Positions 12,101 to 20,456 of a DNA stretch of 64,000 nucleotides are shown here, piece after piece. The translations under genes were made by a program, and so were the position numbers. The notes below the pieces were generated by a model. It worked only from the letters and a program-made list of their open reading frames with translations, did no database searches and was not told the DNA's origin. Each line of letters starts with the position of its first letter. The stretch's first letter is position 1. Origin of the DNA: an uncultured Marinifilum sp. (GTDB taxonomy: Bacteria > Bacteroidota > Bacteroidia > Bacteroidales > Marinifilaceae). Location: the NCBI RefSeq assembly GCF_963677195.1, contig NZ_OY781918.1, positions 4,204,923-4,268,922 on the forward strand, given 5' to 3'.

Positions 12101-15100
12101 TTCCACCTGCACAAGTTTCCTGATCAGCTCCCAAATCAACTGTTGGATTTGGATGTACCGTCACATTTACATCGTCTGTTGCTGAACAGCCGTTAGTATC
12201 AGTCACGACTACAGAATAATTGCCACTTGTATTGACTGTAATAATTTGAGTTGTTTCTCCTGTCGACCATAAGAAAGATGAACCTGAATTTCCTGCATCC
12301 AATGTAATTGTTCCACCTGCACAAGTTTCCTGATCAGATCCCAAATCGACTATTGGATTCGGATGTACTGTCACGTTTACATCATCTGTTGCTGAACAGC
12401 CATTGACATCGGTCACAACTACTGAATAATTTCCTGAAGCAGAAACTGTAATTGTCTGAGTTGTTTCTCCAGTACTCCATAAATAAGATGAACCTGAATT
12501 TCCAGCATCTAAAGTAATACTTCCACGAGCACAAGTTTCCTGATCAGCACCCAAATCAACTGTTGGATTCGGATGTACTGTCACATTTACATCATCGATT
12601 GCTGAACAAGCATTAGCATCGGTCACAACTACTGAATAATTTCCTGAAGCAGAAACTGTAATATTTTGAGTTGTTTCTCCCGTACTCCACAAATAGCTTG
12701 CTCCTGCATTGCCTGCATCCAAAGTAATTGTTCCACCTGCACAAGTTTCCTGATCAGCTCCCAAATCAACTGTTGGATTTGGATGTACTGTCACATTCAC
12801 ATCATCGCTTGCTGAACAGCCATTGGTATCGGTCACAACTACTGAATAATTTCCTGAAGCAGCAACTGTAATTGTCTGAGTTGTTTCACCTGTCGACCAT
12901 AAGAAAGATGAACCTGAATTTTCAGCATCTAAAGTAATACTTCCACCTGCACAAGTTTCCTGATCAGCACCTAAATCAACTGTTGGATTTGGATGTACTG
13001 TCACATTTACATCATCTGTTGCTGAACAGCCGTTAATATCAGTTAATACAACAGAATAGTTTCCTGAGACAGAAACAGTAATAGTTTGAGTTGTTTCACC
13101 TGTCGACCATAAGAAAGATGAACCTGAATTTTCAGCATCTAAAGTAATACTTCCACCAGCACAAGTTTCCTGATCAGCTCCCAAATCAACTGTTGGATTT
13201 GGATGAACTGTCACATTTACATCATCTGTTGCTGAACAGCCATTGGCATCGGTCACGACTACTGAATAGTTTCCTGAGACAGAAACAGTAATAGTCTGAG
13301 TTGTTTCACCTGTCGACCATAAGAAAGATGAACCTGAATTTTCAGCATCTAAAGTAATACTTCCACCAGCACAAGTTTCCTGATCAGCTCCCAAATCAAC
13401 TGTTGGATTTGGATGAACTGTCACATTTACATCATCTGTTGCTGAACAGCCATTGGCATCGGTCACGACTACTGAATAGTTTCCTGAGACAGAAACAGTA
13501 ATAGTCTGAGTTGTTTCACCTGTCGACCATAAGAAAGATGAACCTGAATTTTCAGCATCTAAAGTAATACTTCCACCAGCACAAGTTTCCTGATCAGCCC
13601 CCAAATCAACTGTTGGATTTGGATGTACTATCACATTCACATCATCTGTTGCTGAACAGCCGTTAATATCAGTTAATACAACAGAATAGTTTCCTGAGAC
13701 AGAAACAGTAATAGTTTGAGTTGTTTCACCTGTCGACCATAAGAAAGATGAACCTGAATTTTCAGCATCTAAAGTAATACTTCCACCAGCACAAGTTTCC
13801 TGATCAGCCCCCAAATCAACTGTTGGATTTGGATGTACTATCACATTCACATCATCTGTTGCTGAACAGCCGTTAGCATCGGTCACAACTACTGAATAGT
13901 TTCCTGAGACAGAAACTGTAATTGTCTGAGTTGTTTCACCAGTACTCCATAAATAAGATGAACCTGAATTTTCAGCATCTAAAGTTATGCTAGTTCCTGC
14001 ACAAGTTTCCTGATCAGCTCCCAAATCAACTGTTGGATTTGGATGTACTGTTACATTCACATCGTCGGTAGCAGAACAAGCATTAGCATCAGTCACAACT
14101 ACTGAATAGTTTCCTGAAGCAGAAACTGTAATTGTCTGAGTTATTTCACCTGTCGACCATAAATATGTTGAACCTGCATTGCCTGCATCCAAAGTAATGG
14201 TACTTCCTGCACATGTTTCCTGATCAGCTCCTAAATCTACAATCGGATTTGGATAAACTGTTACATTCACATCATCGCTTGCAGAACAGCCATTAGCATC
14301 AGTCACTACAACTGAATAATTACCAGAAGTTGAAACTGTAATTGTCTGGGTTGTTTCTCCTGTCGACCACAAGTAAATTGAACCAGAATTTCCTGCATCC
14401 AAAGTAATGGTATTACCTGCACATGTTTCCCGATCAGCTCCCAAATCTACAATCGGATTTGGATGAACTGTTACATTTACATCATCGCTTGCTGAACAGC
14501 CATTGGCGTCAGTAAGAACCACTGAATAGTTGCCAGAAATCGATGTTAAAATCGCTTGCAAAGTTTCTCCATTACTCCAAAAATAAGTAGATCCCGGAAG
14601 GCCTGCGTCTATCATAACATCAATGCCATCACAGGTTTCCTGATCCGGACCTAAATCGACAACAGGATTTGAATGAACCGTTACGTTAACATCGTCGCTA
14701 CCATTACATCCGTTAATATCGGTAACAATTACCGAATAATTACCAGTTGTTTTTACAATTATAGATTGAGTTGTCTCTCCTGTATTCCAAAGGTAACTTC
14801 CACCAGAATAATTTGCATCTAAAATAGTTGAATCTCCCTGACAAAATTCAAGATCTGCTCCTAAATCAATAGCTAAATTTGCATTGATATCCACACGAAG
14901 TGTATCTAAATCGGGATCGGTACATGGAATAATTGGCTGAGCACTCAATTCAAGGTCAACATATCCATTAGCGATATCGGATATTCCAGGTGTATATGTA
15001 GCATTTAGATTTCCGGCGTTATCAAAACTTCCATCGCCTAAAGTATTCCAAAAAAAGGAAGAAGCATTTTCCACAGATCCATTAAGAGAAACTGTTCCTG

Positions 15101-17576
15101 CTTCGCAAATTATAAGATCATCTCCAGCATCAGCAACAACATGTTGAATTACTGTGACTGTAACATCCAATGGCATTTCGGACAACTTGAACATACTAAT
15201 TCCATCGAAAGCAAAAGCATTATCTGTACCTGTTGTTGATGTATTATTAATTTGAATATTAAGCTGCGATTCTGTATCTGAATACACCAATGTTTTATAC
15301 TCTTTCCAGTCACATGGATTATCTGTGCTAAACTGCAGAACTACCTTGCCGTTAATTATCAGTTCAAATTCGTCGGAGCTACTATTCTTTAGGTTAGTTA
15401 CATTTAAAGAAAAAGTATAATAGCTATCTGTGTCAACAGCAATATCCTGTTCCCAAACAGTACTATTTACATTTCCGCCTTCAATAACCAGCACATTATC
15501 GGAAGAATTTCCTGTAACTCCACCACAATCACTTTTATCGGAACCAAAAGCATCGGTGTCATCATTAATTGTGTATTTACTACTACGTGCCCGACATGAG
15601 GAATGCCAAGTTCGACGACAATAATAGTAATCACTTTGGAAACCAATATTCCCAAGAGTAAAATCACCATTATCTACCAATTCGAGTGTTTTATCAACAT
15701 AAAACAATCTTAAATTATATGTTGTTGTTGAATCGGGAGCAACTACAACACGCGAAGATAATCCATCAACATCCCAGTTAAATAAAAAATCGTTACCTGC
15801 ATAAAGTTCTACAGATTCATCCCTACAAATAATTGTATCGTTCAATGTAACATCAGGAATAGTTCCCGAAGCACTTGTAATATTAACCATGTCCATTGCC
15901 GAACAACCATTAACATCCATTACTCTAACAGCATAAAGACCTGGTTTATCAATATTCAAATATCTACTTCTAGATCCATCATCCCATATATAAAAAAAAT
16001 GATTTCCTGCATCGAGAGTAATTACATCTCCATCGTTAAGTACCTGATCAGGGCCTAAATCTACGGTAGGAGGAGGAACCAAATTAACATTTATATCATC
16101 GGTAGCATCACAACCAGAAGAATTCGTTACTGTAACAGAATAATTACCCGCATTATAAACAATTATTTCCTGAGTAGTTTCTCCAGTACTCCATAGATAG
16201 GTAGCTCCGGAAATACCTGCATCTAATACCACAGGCTCACCTGTACAAACAGTTCTATCGGGACCAAGATCGATAGTAAGATTCGGATAAAATCCAACAT
16301 GAACTGTATCTGCCTCAATACATCCGTAGGAATTTGTTACTTCTACGGAATAATCACCATCGGTAGATACTGTAATAGTTTGAGTCGTTTCTCCTGTATT
16401 CCATACATAGGTAGATCCTGGATTACCAGCATCAAGAATATAATCACCTCCATCGCAAGAGGCCAAATTATCGCCAAAACCTATTACTGGAACCGGATTT
16501 AAAGTTAAGGTTAAATTATCGCTAACAGCTCCGCACGGAGAATTTGAATTGGCATTTGCAGTAATTATTACCGAACCATTTGCAATATCGTTTATTCCTG
16601 GAACATAATTAGAATTTAGACTTATAGAATTAGTGAATACACCGTCGCCAGAAGTAGTCCAATAAAAACTTTCATAATTAGAAGCTGATGCTGAAATAGA
16701 CGCAGAAATATTTCCACAAATAGTCTGATCTTCACCAGCATTAACGGTAGCGGGATCAACAACATTCACAATTCTGGTATCAGGAACTTCGACCAAAGGA
16801 TTAAATGAAATTCCATCTAATGCATAATCGTTACCACTCCTAATTAAGTTTTTATTTACAATAGATATTTCTATTGATGTTTTTGCTCCAGAATACCATA
16901 AAGAATAAAACTCTTCCCAATTACAAGTTAATCCAGAACTTGGTTCTATATAATCACCCATTAAAACACCATCAATCATAAATTCCAGTCTGGCTGGATT
17001 GGTTGGATGAACATTCGCAGCCCAAGTTGAGAATGCATAATATTGATTAGGGTTTACCGTAATTGTTTGACTCCACACCACTACATCTTCATCGGGAGCA
17101 CCATTAACAATCAAAAAGTTATCTGGCGAGTTTCCTGTGTGCCCACTGCATGAAGAAAAATTTGCATGATATTCATTCGGATCGTTATCAACGGCATATC
17201 TACCCTCTTGCCATAATGATTCAGTATGAGAATGATTTGCAGAAGAAACTACAGGATCAGGACAATATATATATTCACTGTAAAAGCCAGTATTTCCTAA
17301 GTCGAAATCACCATTATTAATTAGTTCTGTTCCTGTATCGGGAATAAAAACACGTAAGCTATAAGACGTAGTTGTTAATGGCGATACCGAAATAGTTTCA
17401 GATAGATCTCCAGTACTCCAATTGTACATGTATGAACCAGCTTTGGCTTCCAGCACAACCGTTTCTCCTATACAAATTGTTGTATCACTAGAAGGTCGCA
17501 CAATTTGTGCATTTCCAAAATAACAACTAAAAACAATAATCGACGTAAAACAAAAAACACGTAAAATTTTATCCAT
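6174..17576 (-). CDS. Giant repetitive surface adhesin with type B T9SS sorting domain
   Basis: This 3800-residue secreted protein starts with a signal peptide (MDKILRVFCFTSIIVFSCYFGNAQ). The N-terminal third carries two similar modules, at about 85-270 (beginning ELINNGDFDLGNTGF) and 630-810 (beginning ELVDNGDFTLGNIGF), that resemble jelly-roll carbohydrate-binding domains, mixed with Ig/PKD-like units. Residues about 975-3220 are near-identical 70-residue beta-sandwich repeats with motifs such as VDLGADQETCAGG, YLWSTGETTQTI, SGNYSVVVTD and CSATDDVNV; two Cys per repeat could pair. Diverged repeats follow, and the last 95 residues (VVPNVFTPNGKGPNE ... YIYTRWGEQVFE) are a CHU_C/type B sorting domain. 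The family is exported by T9SS and held on the surface with a PorP/SprF partner, encoded next. An AAGGAGA-like ribosome site precedes the ATG. A role in adhesion or gliding is inferred. Confidence 0.95.
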   Translation of the reverse strand: MDKILRVFCFTSIIVFSCYFGNAQIVRPSSDTTICIGETVVLEAKAGSYMYNWSTGDLSETISVSPLTTTSYSLRVFIPDTGTELINNGDFDLGNTGFYSEYIYCPDPVVSSANHSHTESLWQEGRYAVDNDPNEYHANFSSCSGHTGNSPDNFLIVNGAPDEDVVVWSQTITVNPNQYYAFSTWAANVHPTNPARLEFMIDGVLMGDYIEPSSGLTCNWEEFYSLWYSGAKTSIEISIVNKNLIRSGNDYALDGISFNPLVEVPDTRIVNVVDPATVNAGEDQTICGNISASISASASNYESFYWTTSGDGVFTNSISLNSNYVPGINDIANGSVIITANANSNSPCGAVSDNLTLTLNPVPVIGFGDNLASCDGGDYILDAGNPGSTYVWNTGETTQTITVSTDGDYSVEVTNSYGCIEADTVHVGFYPNLTIDLGPDRTVCTGEPVVLDAGISGATYLWSTGETTQEIIVYNAGNYSVTVTNSSGCDATDDINVNLVPPPTVDLGPDQVLNDGDVITLDAGNHFFYIWDDGSRSRYLNIDKPGLYAVRVMDVNGCSAMDMVNITSASGTIPDVTLNDTIICRDESVELYAGNDFLFNWDVDGLSSRVVVAPDSTTTYNLRLFYVDKTLELVDNGDFTLGNIGFQSDYYYCRRTWHSSCRARSSKYTINDDTDAFGSDKSDCGGVTGNSSDNVLVIEGGNVNSTVWEQDIAVDTDSYYTFSLNVTNLKNSSSDEFELIINGKVVLQFSTDNPCDWKEYKTLVYSDTESQLNIQINNTSTTGTDNAFAFDGISMFKLSEMPLDVTVTVIQHVVADAGDDLIICEAGTVSLNGSVENASSFFWNTLGDGSFDNAGNLNATYTPGISDIANGYVDLELSAQPIIPCTDPDLDTLRVDINANLAIDLGADLEFCQGDSTILDANYSGGSYLWNTGETTQSIIVKTTGNYSVIVTDINGCNGSDDVNVTVHSNPVVDLGPDQETCDGIDVMIDAGLPGSTYFWSNGETLQAILTSISGNYSVVLTDANGCSASDDVNVTVHPNPIVDLGADRETCAGNTITLDAGNSGSIYLWSTGETTQTITVSTSGNYSVVVTDANGCSASDDVNVTVYPNPIVDLGADQETCAGSTITLDAGNAGSTYLWSTGEITQTITVSASGNYSVVVTDANACSATDDVNVTVHPNPTVDLGADQETCAGTSITLDAENSGSSYLWSTGETTQTITVSVSGNYSVVVTDANGCSATDDVNVIVHPNPTVDLGADQETCAGGSITLDAENSGSSFLWSTGETTQTITVSVSGNYSVVLTDINGCSATDDVNVIVHPNPTVDLGADQETCAGGSITLDAENSGSSFLWSTGETTQTITVSVSGNYSVVVTDANGCSATDDVNVTVHPNPTVDLGADQETCAGGSITLDAENSGSSFLWSTGETTQTITVSVSGNYSVVVTDANGCSATDDVNVTVHPNPTVDLGADQETCAGGSITLDAENSGSSFLWSTGETTQTITVSVSGNYSVVLTDINGCSATDDVNVTVHPNPTVDLGADQETCAGGSITLDAENSGSSFLWSTGETTQTITVAASGNYSVVVTDTNGCSASDDVNVTVHPNPTVDLGADQETCAGGTITLDAGNAGASYLWSTGETTQNITVSASGNYSVVVTDANACSAIDDVNVTVHPNPTVDLGADQETCARGSITLDAGNSGSSYLWSTGETTQTITVSASGNYSVVVTDVNGCSATDDVNVTVHPNPIVDLGSDQETCAGGTITLDAGNSGSSFLWSTGETTQIITVNTSGNYSVVVTDTNGCSATDDVNVTVHPNPTVDLGADQETCAGGSITLDAENSGSSYLWSTGETTQTITVSVSGNYSVVVTDANGCSATDDVNVIVHPNPTVDLGADQETCAGGSITLDAENSGSSFLWSTGETTQTITVNASGNYFVVVTDTNGCSASDDVNVTVHPNPTVDLGADQETCAGGSITLDAENSGSSFLWSTGETTQTITVNTSGNYSVVVTDANGCSASDDVNVTVHPNPTVDLGADQETCAGGSITLDAGNSGSSYLWSTGETTQTITVSVSGNYSVVVTDANGCSATDDVNVTVHPNPTVDLGADQETCAGGSITLDAENSGSSFLWSTGETTQTITVSVSGNYSVVLTDINGCSATDDVNVTVHPNPTVDLGADQETCAGGSITLDAENSGSSFLWSTGETTQTITVAASGNYSVVVTDTNGCSASDDVNVTVHPNPTVDLGADQETCAGGTITLDAGNAGASYLWSTGETTQNITVSASGNYSVVVTDANGCSATDDVNVTVYPNPTVDLGADQETCAGGTITLDAGNTGSTFLWSTGETTQTITVSASGNYSVVVTDANGCSATDDVNVTVHPNPTVDLGSDQETCAGTSIVLDAGNSGSSFLWSTGETTQTITVSASGNYSVVVTDANGCSATDDVNVTVHPNPTVDLGADQETCAGGSITLDAENSGSSYLWSTGETTQTITVSVSGNYSVVVTDANGCSATDDVNVIVHPNPTVDLGADQETCAGGSITLDAENSGSSFLWSTGETTQTITVNASGNYFVVVTDTNGCSASDDVNVTVHPNPTVDLGADQETCAGGSITLDAENSGSSFLWSTGETTQTITVNTSGNYSVVVTDANGCSASDDVNVTVHPNPTVDLGADQETCAGGSITLDAGNSGSSYLWSTGETTQTITVSVSGNYSVVVTDANGCSATDDVNVTVHPNPTVDLGADQETCAGGSITLDAENSGSSFLWSTGETTQTITVSVSGNYSVVLTDINGCSATDDVNVTVHPNPTVDLGADQETCAGGSITLDAENSGSSFLWSTGETTQTITVAASGNYSVVVTDTNGCSASDDVNVTVHPNPTVDLGADQETCAGGTITLDAGNAGASYLWSTGETTQNITVSASGNYSVVVTDANGCSATDDVNVTVYPNPTVDLGADQETCAGGTITLDAGNTGSTFLWSTGETTQTITVSASGNYSVVVTDANGCSATDDVNVTVHPNPTVDLGSDQETCAGTSIVLDAGNSGSSFLWSTGETTQTITVSASGNYSVVVTDANGCSATDDVNVTVHPNPTVDLGADQETCAGGTITLDAGNTGSTFLWSTGETTQTITVSASGNYSVVVTDANGCSATDDVNVTVHPNPTVDLGSDQETCAGTSIVLDAGNSGSSFLWSTGETTQTITVSASGNYSVVVTDANGCSATDDVNVTVHPNPTVDLGADIKECGVMSTEIKASGSFVSYLWNTGEKTEIINVNATGNYSVAATDANGCIAEDSISVNLLPDFNFELMYSSNLVCYGDSTYIEGPNNDNYIYQWKKDGNVISGETNYSIKTGESGRYTLEVFNADNCFASDSVDVEIISLPNTPLPDKVDMCYGESVKLDIGDGDTFLWSDGITTQTREVSVGGVYQVEVSDIHGCIGYDSVEVYVHDLPIVDLGPDLYICEGEELIIEAPEGYYTEWNPGGTARSIYVYEEGSFVLNVTDKFGCTGQDDISVFVHENPDVYLGRDTVIAEGSSIILDAGSGYVEYEWNNQEDSQFLKVEKDGEYAVNVVDMNGCRGNGKVKVAVNPIPTINLGDRAGICEGTSLMLDAGNWERYLWSTGAVSRTITVNKTGQYTVQVWDMYGIMGTDTIKVEVYPSPEVHIASDTLSIYKGQTLTLDAGSGYSSYYWNTGSDWRSIDVDNEGDYSVQVENEYGCVAQASIAVKLLKAKMVVPNVFTPNGKGPNEIFYPVFKGIVSDFEMYIYTRWGEQVFELKKDMVANNELKYEGWNGTYRGSDAEIGVYVYIIFYEGKERAHGTVTLFR
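7920..14650 (-). repeat. About 32 tandem 210-bp in-frame repeats in the adhesin gene
   Basis: On the plus strand the anchor acaagtttcctgatc (with small variants) recurs at 8131 and every 210 bp to 14641, giving 32 in-register occurrences with no insertion or deletion. Each unit encodes 70 residues. Neighbouring units differ by scattered substitutions, mostly synonymous or in the variable positions around GNSGSS/ENSGSS and SVSGN/SASGN. Such arrays expand and contract by recombination. Confidence 0.95.
8341..12120 (-). repeat. Identical 1890-bp superunit, duplicated in tandem
   Basis: Segment 8341-10230 and segment 10231-12120 (nine 210-bp repeats each) match in every stretch I compared, including rare variants such as the NYFVVV unit. 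A partial third copy with the same 1890-bp offset covers about 12612-13286. The exact edges are uncertain by about one repeat because flanking units are alike. Confidence 0.85.
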
Positions 17577-17901
17577 TTGTTCTCCTTTTAAAACCTCATC
17601 CCCACAATCCCCAACGTTAAAGTTGTTTTTGACGAAAAACTATTTTATCTACTTTAACTACGTAAATTTACTGATTAAAGTTCAATTATTTCATGTCAAG
17701 CCCCTATGATTTTCAATAAAAACATCCAACATGCTGAATATTAGAACATTTAAGATACTCTCATTTTTTATTAAAAACGAGATTAAATAAGAAAAAACCA
17801 AGCACAACAAACAGAAATTCAAGACATAAGAATCCCACACCTAAGACCATTTAAGGCTTACAGTACTATTTTAAAGGATAAAAAGAGAAAAGTATGATTA
17901 T
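17577..17901. other. 325-bp gene-free region upstream of the adhesin
   Basis: No gene is visible here. It holds the 5' region of the adhesin operon (minus strand) and the 3' flank of the pseudouridine synthase gene. Minus-strand sequence contains a TTGACA-like and a TAAATTTA element, but not at convincing Bacteroidota spacing, so I do not call a promoter. A weak inverted repeat (CTC-TTTTT / AAAA-GAG) lies near 17758-17781. Confidence 0.5.
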
Positions 17902-18627
17902 TTAAAAACTATCGTGAGTTTTAAGGGAATCTTCACAAAGAGCTAGCAAATCTTTCAACTCTTTTTTAGTAAAAGAACGGTACTTTCCCGGCTTTAAATT
18001 TCCCAGAGAGATATTCATAATTCTTAATCTTCTTAAAGATGTAACTTCATATCCTAAAAATTCACACATCCTACGAATCTGACGATTTAATCCCTGAGTC
18101 AGGATAATTTTAAAGGTATAATTATTTACTCTGGTAACACGACATTTTTTTGTGACTGTATCGAGAATAGGGACTCCATTACTCATTTTCTTAATAAAAT
18201 CGGAGCTTATCTTTTTATTAACAGTCACAATGTACTCTTTCTCGTGATTATTTCTGGAACGAAGAATTTTATTTACAATATCACCATCATTGGTCATAAA
18301 AATAAGACCATCACTTGGCTTATCTAATCTTCCAATTGGAAATATTCTTTCGGGATAATTAATGTAGGATATGATGTTTCCTTTTATTCGAAGGTCGGTA
18401 GTACAGGTTATACCAATGGGTTTATTAAAAACCAGATAAATATTACGCGCTACTTTAGTAAGCACTTCTCCTCTTACCGATATTTCATCTTCGCGGGTAA
18501 CTTTAACACCCATTTCGGCAAGTTTACCATTTACTTTTACCTTTCGTTTTTCAATTAGCTTATCAGCTTCTCTTCTCGAACAGTATCCAGTTTCTGCAAT
18601 TGCCTTGTTTAATCTAGTGTATTCCAT
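17902..18627 (-). CDS. rluF: 23S rRNA pseudouridine synthase, RluF type
   Basis: This 241-residue RsuA/RluB/RluF-family enzyme isomerises a uridine in 23S rRNA to pseudouridine. An N-terminal S4 RNA-binding domain (about 3-55, RLNKAIAETGYCSRREADKL) is followed by the catalytic domain. The active-site motif GRLDKPSDGL places the catalytic Asp at 102, and QGLNRQIRRMCEFLGYEV is the conserved C-terminal motif. The lack of a long C-terminal tail and the pattern DKPSDGLIFMTNDGD favour RluF (U2604 in E. coli) over RluB, but the exact target cannot be read from sequence. It is a single gene with its own likely promoter. Confidence 0.85.
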   Translation of the reverse strand: MEYTRLNKAIAETGYCSRREADKLIEKRKVKVNGKLAEMGVKVTREDEISVRGEVLTKVARNIYLVFNKPIGITCTTDLRIKGNIISYINYPERIFPIGRLDKPSDGLIFMTNDGDIVNKILRSRNNHEKEYIVTVNKKISSDFIKKMSNGVPILDTVTKKCRVTRVNNYTFKIILTQGLNRQIRRMCEFLGYEVTSLRRLRIMNISLGNLKPGKYRSFTKKELKDLLALCEDSLKTHDSF

Positions 18628-18677
18628 TGGGTGCTAATTTTAAATTCAATCGAACAATGAAAGAATTAAAGTGGGGC

Positions 18678-18685
18678 AAAAGTAC
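18678..18685 (-). promoter_or_regulatory. Candidate -7 element for the pseudouridine synthase gene
   Basis: Minus-strand TACTTTTG matches TAnnTTTG and lies 50 bp upstream of the ATG at 18627. No clear -33 element is visible. Confidence 0.35.
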
Positions 18686-18730
18686 TGCAATATTTTTAAA
18701 TGATAATAATTTTTCAGCTTCTCTGTTAAA

Positions 18731-19270
18731 CTATTCTTCAATCATGTACAATTTATTATCATCAACATTATAAAACAATGGAGCAACAATAATTTTAGGG
18801 TATTTAACTCTTAACCTTTTGGCTTCTGCAACTACAAAATCGATGGCATTTCCAATTTCAAACATAGGTGCGAAATTATTGAAGTGCTCTACAGCCTGAT
18901 CCATTGTCCAACCAGCTTCCTTAACCAATCCTCCAATAAACTGCTCTTTTTTAGCATTTAAGTTTACCATGCCACAATTATTGTGTCCTATTAAAGCAAT
19001 ATGCTTTATACCACCAACCGAAATTGCATAGGAAACTTTAAATTCGCTATATCTTAAGTTGGCTCCTCCGGTTCTAATAATATATGAAAAATTTTCAGGA
19101 ATATGAAGATGTTTCCTATGGTCCATACACATTCCCACTAAGAGCTGAGCTTGTTGATAATCTGCATAAGGTCGGTTTAAATTATGAAATTCGATTAATA
19201 AACTAATGGGTGTATTCTGATATTCTGGTAATATATCATTAAGCTTTGTAATCGTTATTAGTTGACTCAT
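18731..19270 (-). CDS. Beta-class carbonic anhydrase family protein
   Basis: This 179-residue cytoplasmic protein has the beta-carbonic anhydrase signature. CMDHR gives zinc ligand Cys48 and the Asp50-Arg52 dyad; GHNNCGM gives zinc ligands His96 and Cys99. RTGGANLRYSE and ISVGGIKHIALIGH match the family core. It is therefore expected to interconvert CO2 and bicarbonate. It is a little shorter than typical bacterial enzymes (about 200-220), lacking an N-terminal helix extension. It has its own promoter and lies downstream of the glutaminase gene on the same strand; both reactions affect pH, but a shared role is only inferred. Confidence 0.85.
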   Translation of the reverse strand: MSQLITITKLNDILPEYQNTPISLLIEFHNLNRPYADYQQAQLLVGMCMDHRKHLHIPENFSYIIRTGGANLRYSEFKVSYAISVGGIKHIALIGHNNCGMVNLNAKKEQFIGGLVKEAGWTMDQAVEHFNNFAPMFEIGNAIDFVVAEAKRLRVKYPKIIVAPLFYNVDDNKLYMIEE

Positions 19271-19303
19271 AGTGCTGTAAAAATTGTAGTTTTAGAATAT
19301 TAT

Positions 19304-19334
19304 TAAAGATAAGTAAACGAATGGCATCTGCAAA
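19304..19334 (-). promoter_or_regulatory. Promoter for the carbonic anhydrase gene
   Basis: On the minus strand, TTTG (19334-19331) and TATCTTTA (19311-19304) are separated by 19 bp. This fits the Bacteroidota TTTG-N19-TAnnTTTG pattern with one mismatch. The ATG follows at 19270. Confidence 0.6.
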
Positions 19335-19347
19335 TCAAAGTCATTCT

Positions 19348-20262
19348 CTAAAATATAGAAGACTTAGTTTCACTGGTAAATTTTTCGAGAAACAGCATTC
19401 CTTTACCAGAGTTCCCTTTTACATTTAAACGAGGACTCCATACTGCAATACTATAATTGTTTGGATACACAGCCACAATTCCACCTCCCACACCACTTTT
19501 CCCTGGCAAACCAACTTTAAAGGAAAACTCTCCGGCTTCATCGTACAATCCGCACAATTGCATTACCGCATTTATTCTTTTCGATTTGCTGCTGCTAATA
19601 ATTTTCTCTCCTGAAAAGATATCCTTACCATAATTTGCCAAAAACAAAAATGTACGTGCCAATTCTGCGCATGTCATTTCAACAGAACAAAGGTTAAAAT
19701 AGAAATCTAATACCTCATCAATATCATTTTTAATATTACCAAAAGATTTCATTAAATTACAAAGTGCCGCATTTCTATATCCCATAGATTTTTCCGATTC
19801 GGCTATTTTCTCAGAGTAATTAATACTTGCATTGCCCGATAATTTCCTTACAAATTCTATAAATTGATTTTTAGGATTAGACAAATTACTTATCAAAATA
19901 TCAGTAATAACAATTGCTCCTGCATTTATAAATGGATTTCTTGGAATCCCCTTATCGTATTCTAACTGCACCAACGAATTAAAAGGTGTTCCCGAAGGCT
20001 CTACCCCAACACGTTTCCACAAATCATCTTTCTCTATATGGAAAGCCATACTTAACGATAAGACTTTAGAAATACTCTGAATAGAAAATTTTTCATTAGA
20101 ATCGCCAAAACTATAATTATCTCCTTTTAAGGAACATAAATGTACACCAAATTTATTGGGATTTACAGATTCCAACTCGGGAATATAAGATGCTACATTA
20201 CCCAAATCTTTAAAATTCTGCATTTGAAAAATAATTTTCGAAAATATTTCCTGATACTGCAT
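19348..20262 (-). CDS. glsA: Glutaminase
   Basis: Glutaminase A hydrolyses L-glutamine to glutamate and ammonia. The beta-lactamase-like serine fold is shown by KFSIQSISKVLSL (catalytic Ser63-x-x-Lys66), PRNPFINAGAI and LPGKSGVGGGIVAVYP near the C-terminus. I chose the ATG at 20262, which gives 304 residues starting MQYQEIFSKI, close to the usual 300-310. The ATG at 20307 adds 15 residues (MKAICIFILTKHECN) that do not fit the family. In enteric bacteria this enzyme supports acid resistance through ammonia; whether that holds here is inference. Confidence 0.92.
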   Translation of the reverse strand: MQYQEIFSKIIFQMQNFKDLGNVASYIPELESVNPNKFGVHLCSLKGDNYSFGDSNEKFSIQSISKVLSLSMAFHIEKDDLWKRVGVEPSGTPFNSLVQLEYDKGIPRNPFINAGAIVITDILISNLSNPKNQFIEFVRKLSGNASINYSEKIAESEKSMGYRNAALCNLMKSFGNIKNDIDEVLDFYFNLCSVEMTCAELARTFLFLANYGKDIFSGEKIISSSKSKRINAVMQLCGLYDEAGEFSFKVGLPGKSGVGGGIVAVYPNNYSIAVWSPRLNVKGNSGKGMLFLEKFTSETKSSIF

Positions 20263-20456
20263 ATTACATTCATGTTTAGTTAGGATAAAGATACATATAG
20301 CTTTCAAATTGCCTATGATAATTATGCTCCATTTTTATAGGTAAAAACAAGTATATTTTTTTTAAAGTTGGTAATTTTTCCATAAACACAAAATCAAGAG
20401 AGACAATATTTATCAACTTAATGCGTTTTATAACAATACATTAAACAAATACATTC

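Noticed and set aside
7920..14650. Regular 210-bp periodic repeats that might suggest a CRISPR or satellite array
   Set aside because: Every repeat is in frame in one 3800-codon gene, there are no unique spacers, and no cas genes occur nearby.
15430..15670. Short open frames on both strands in the N-terminal part of the adhesin gene
   Set aside because: They lie inside the adhesin reading frame and have no independent start context.
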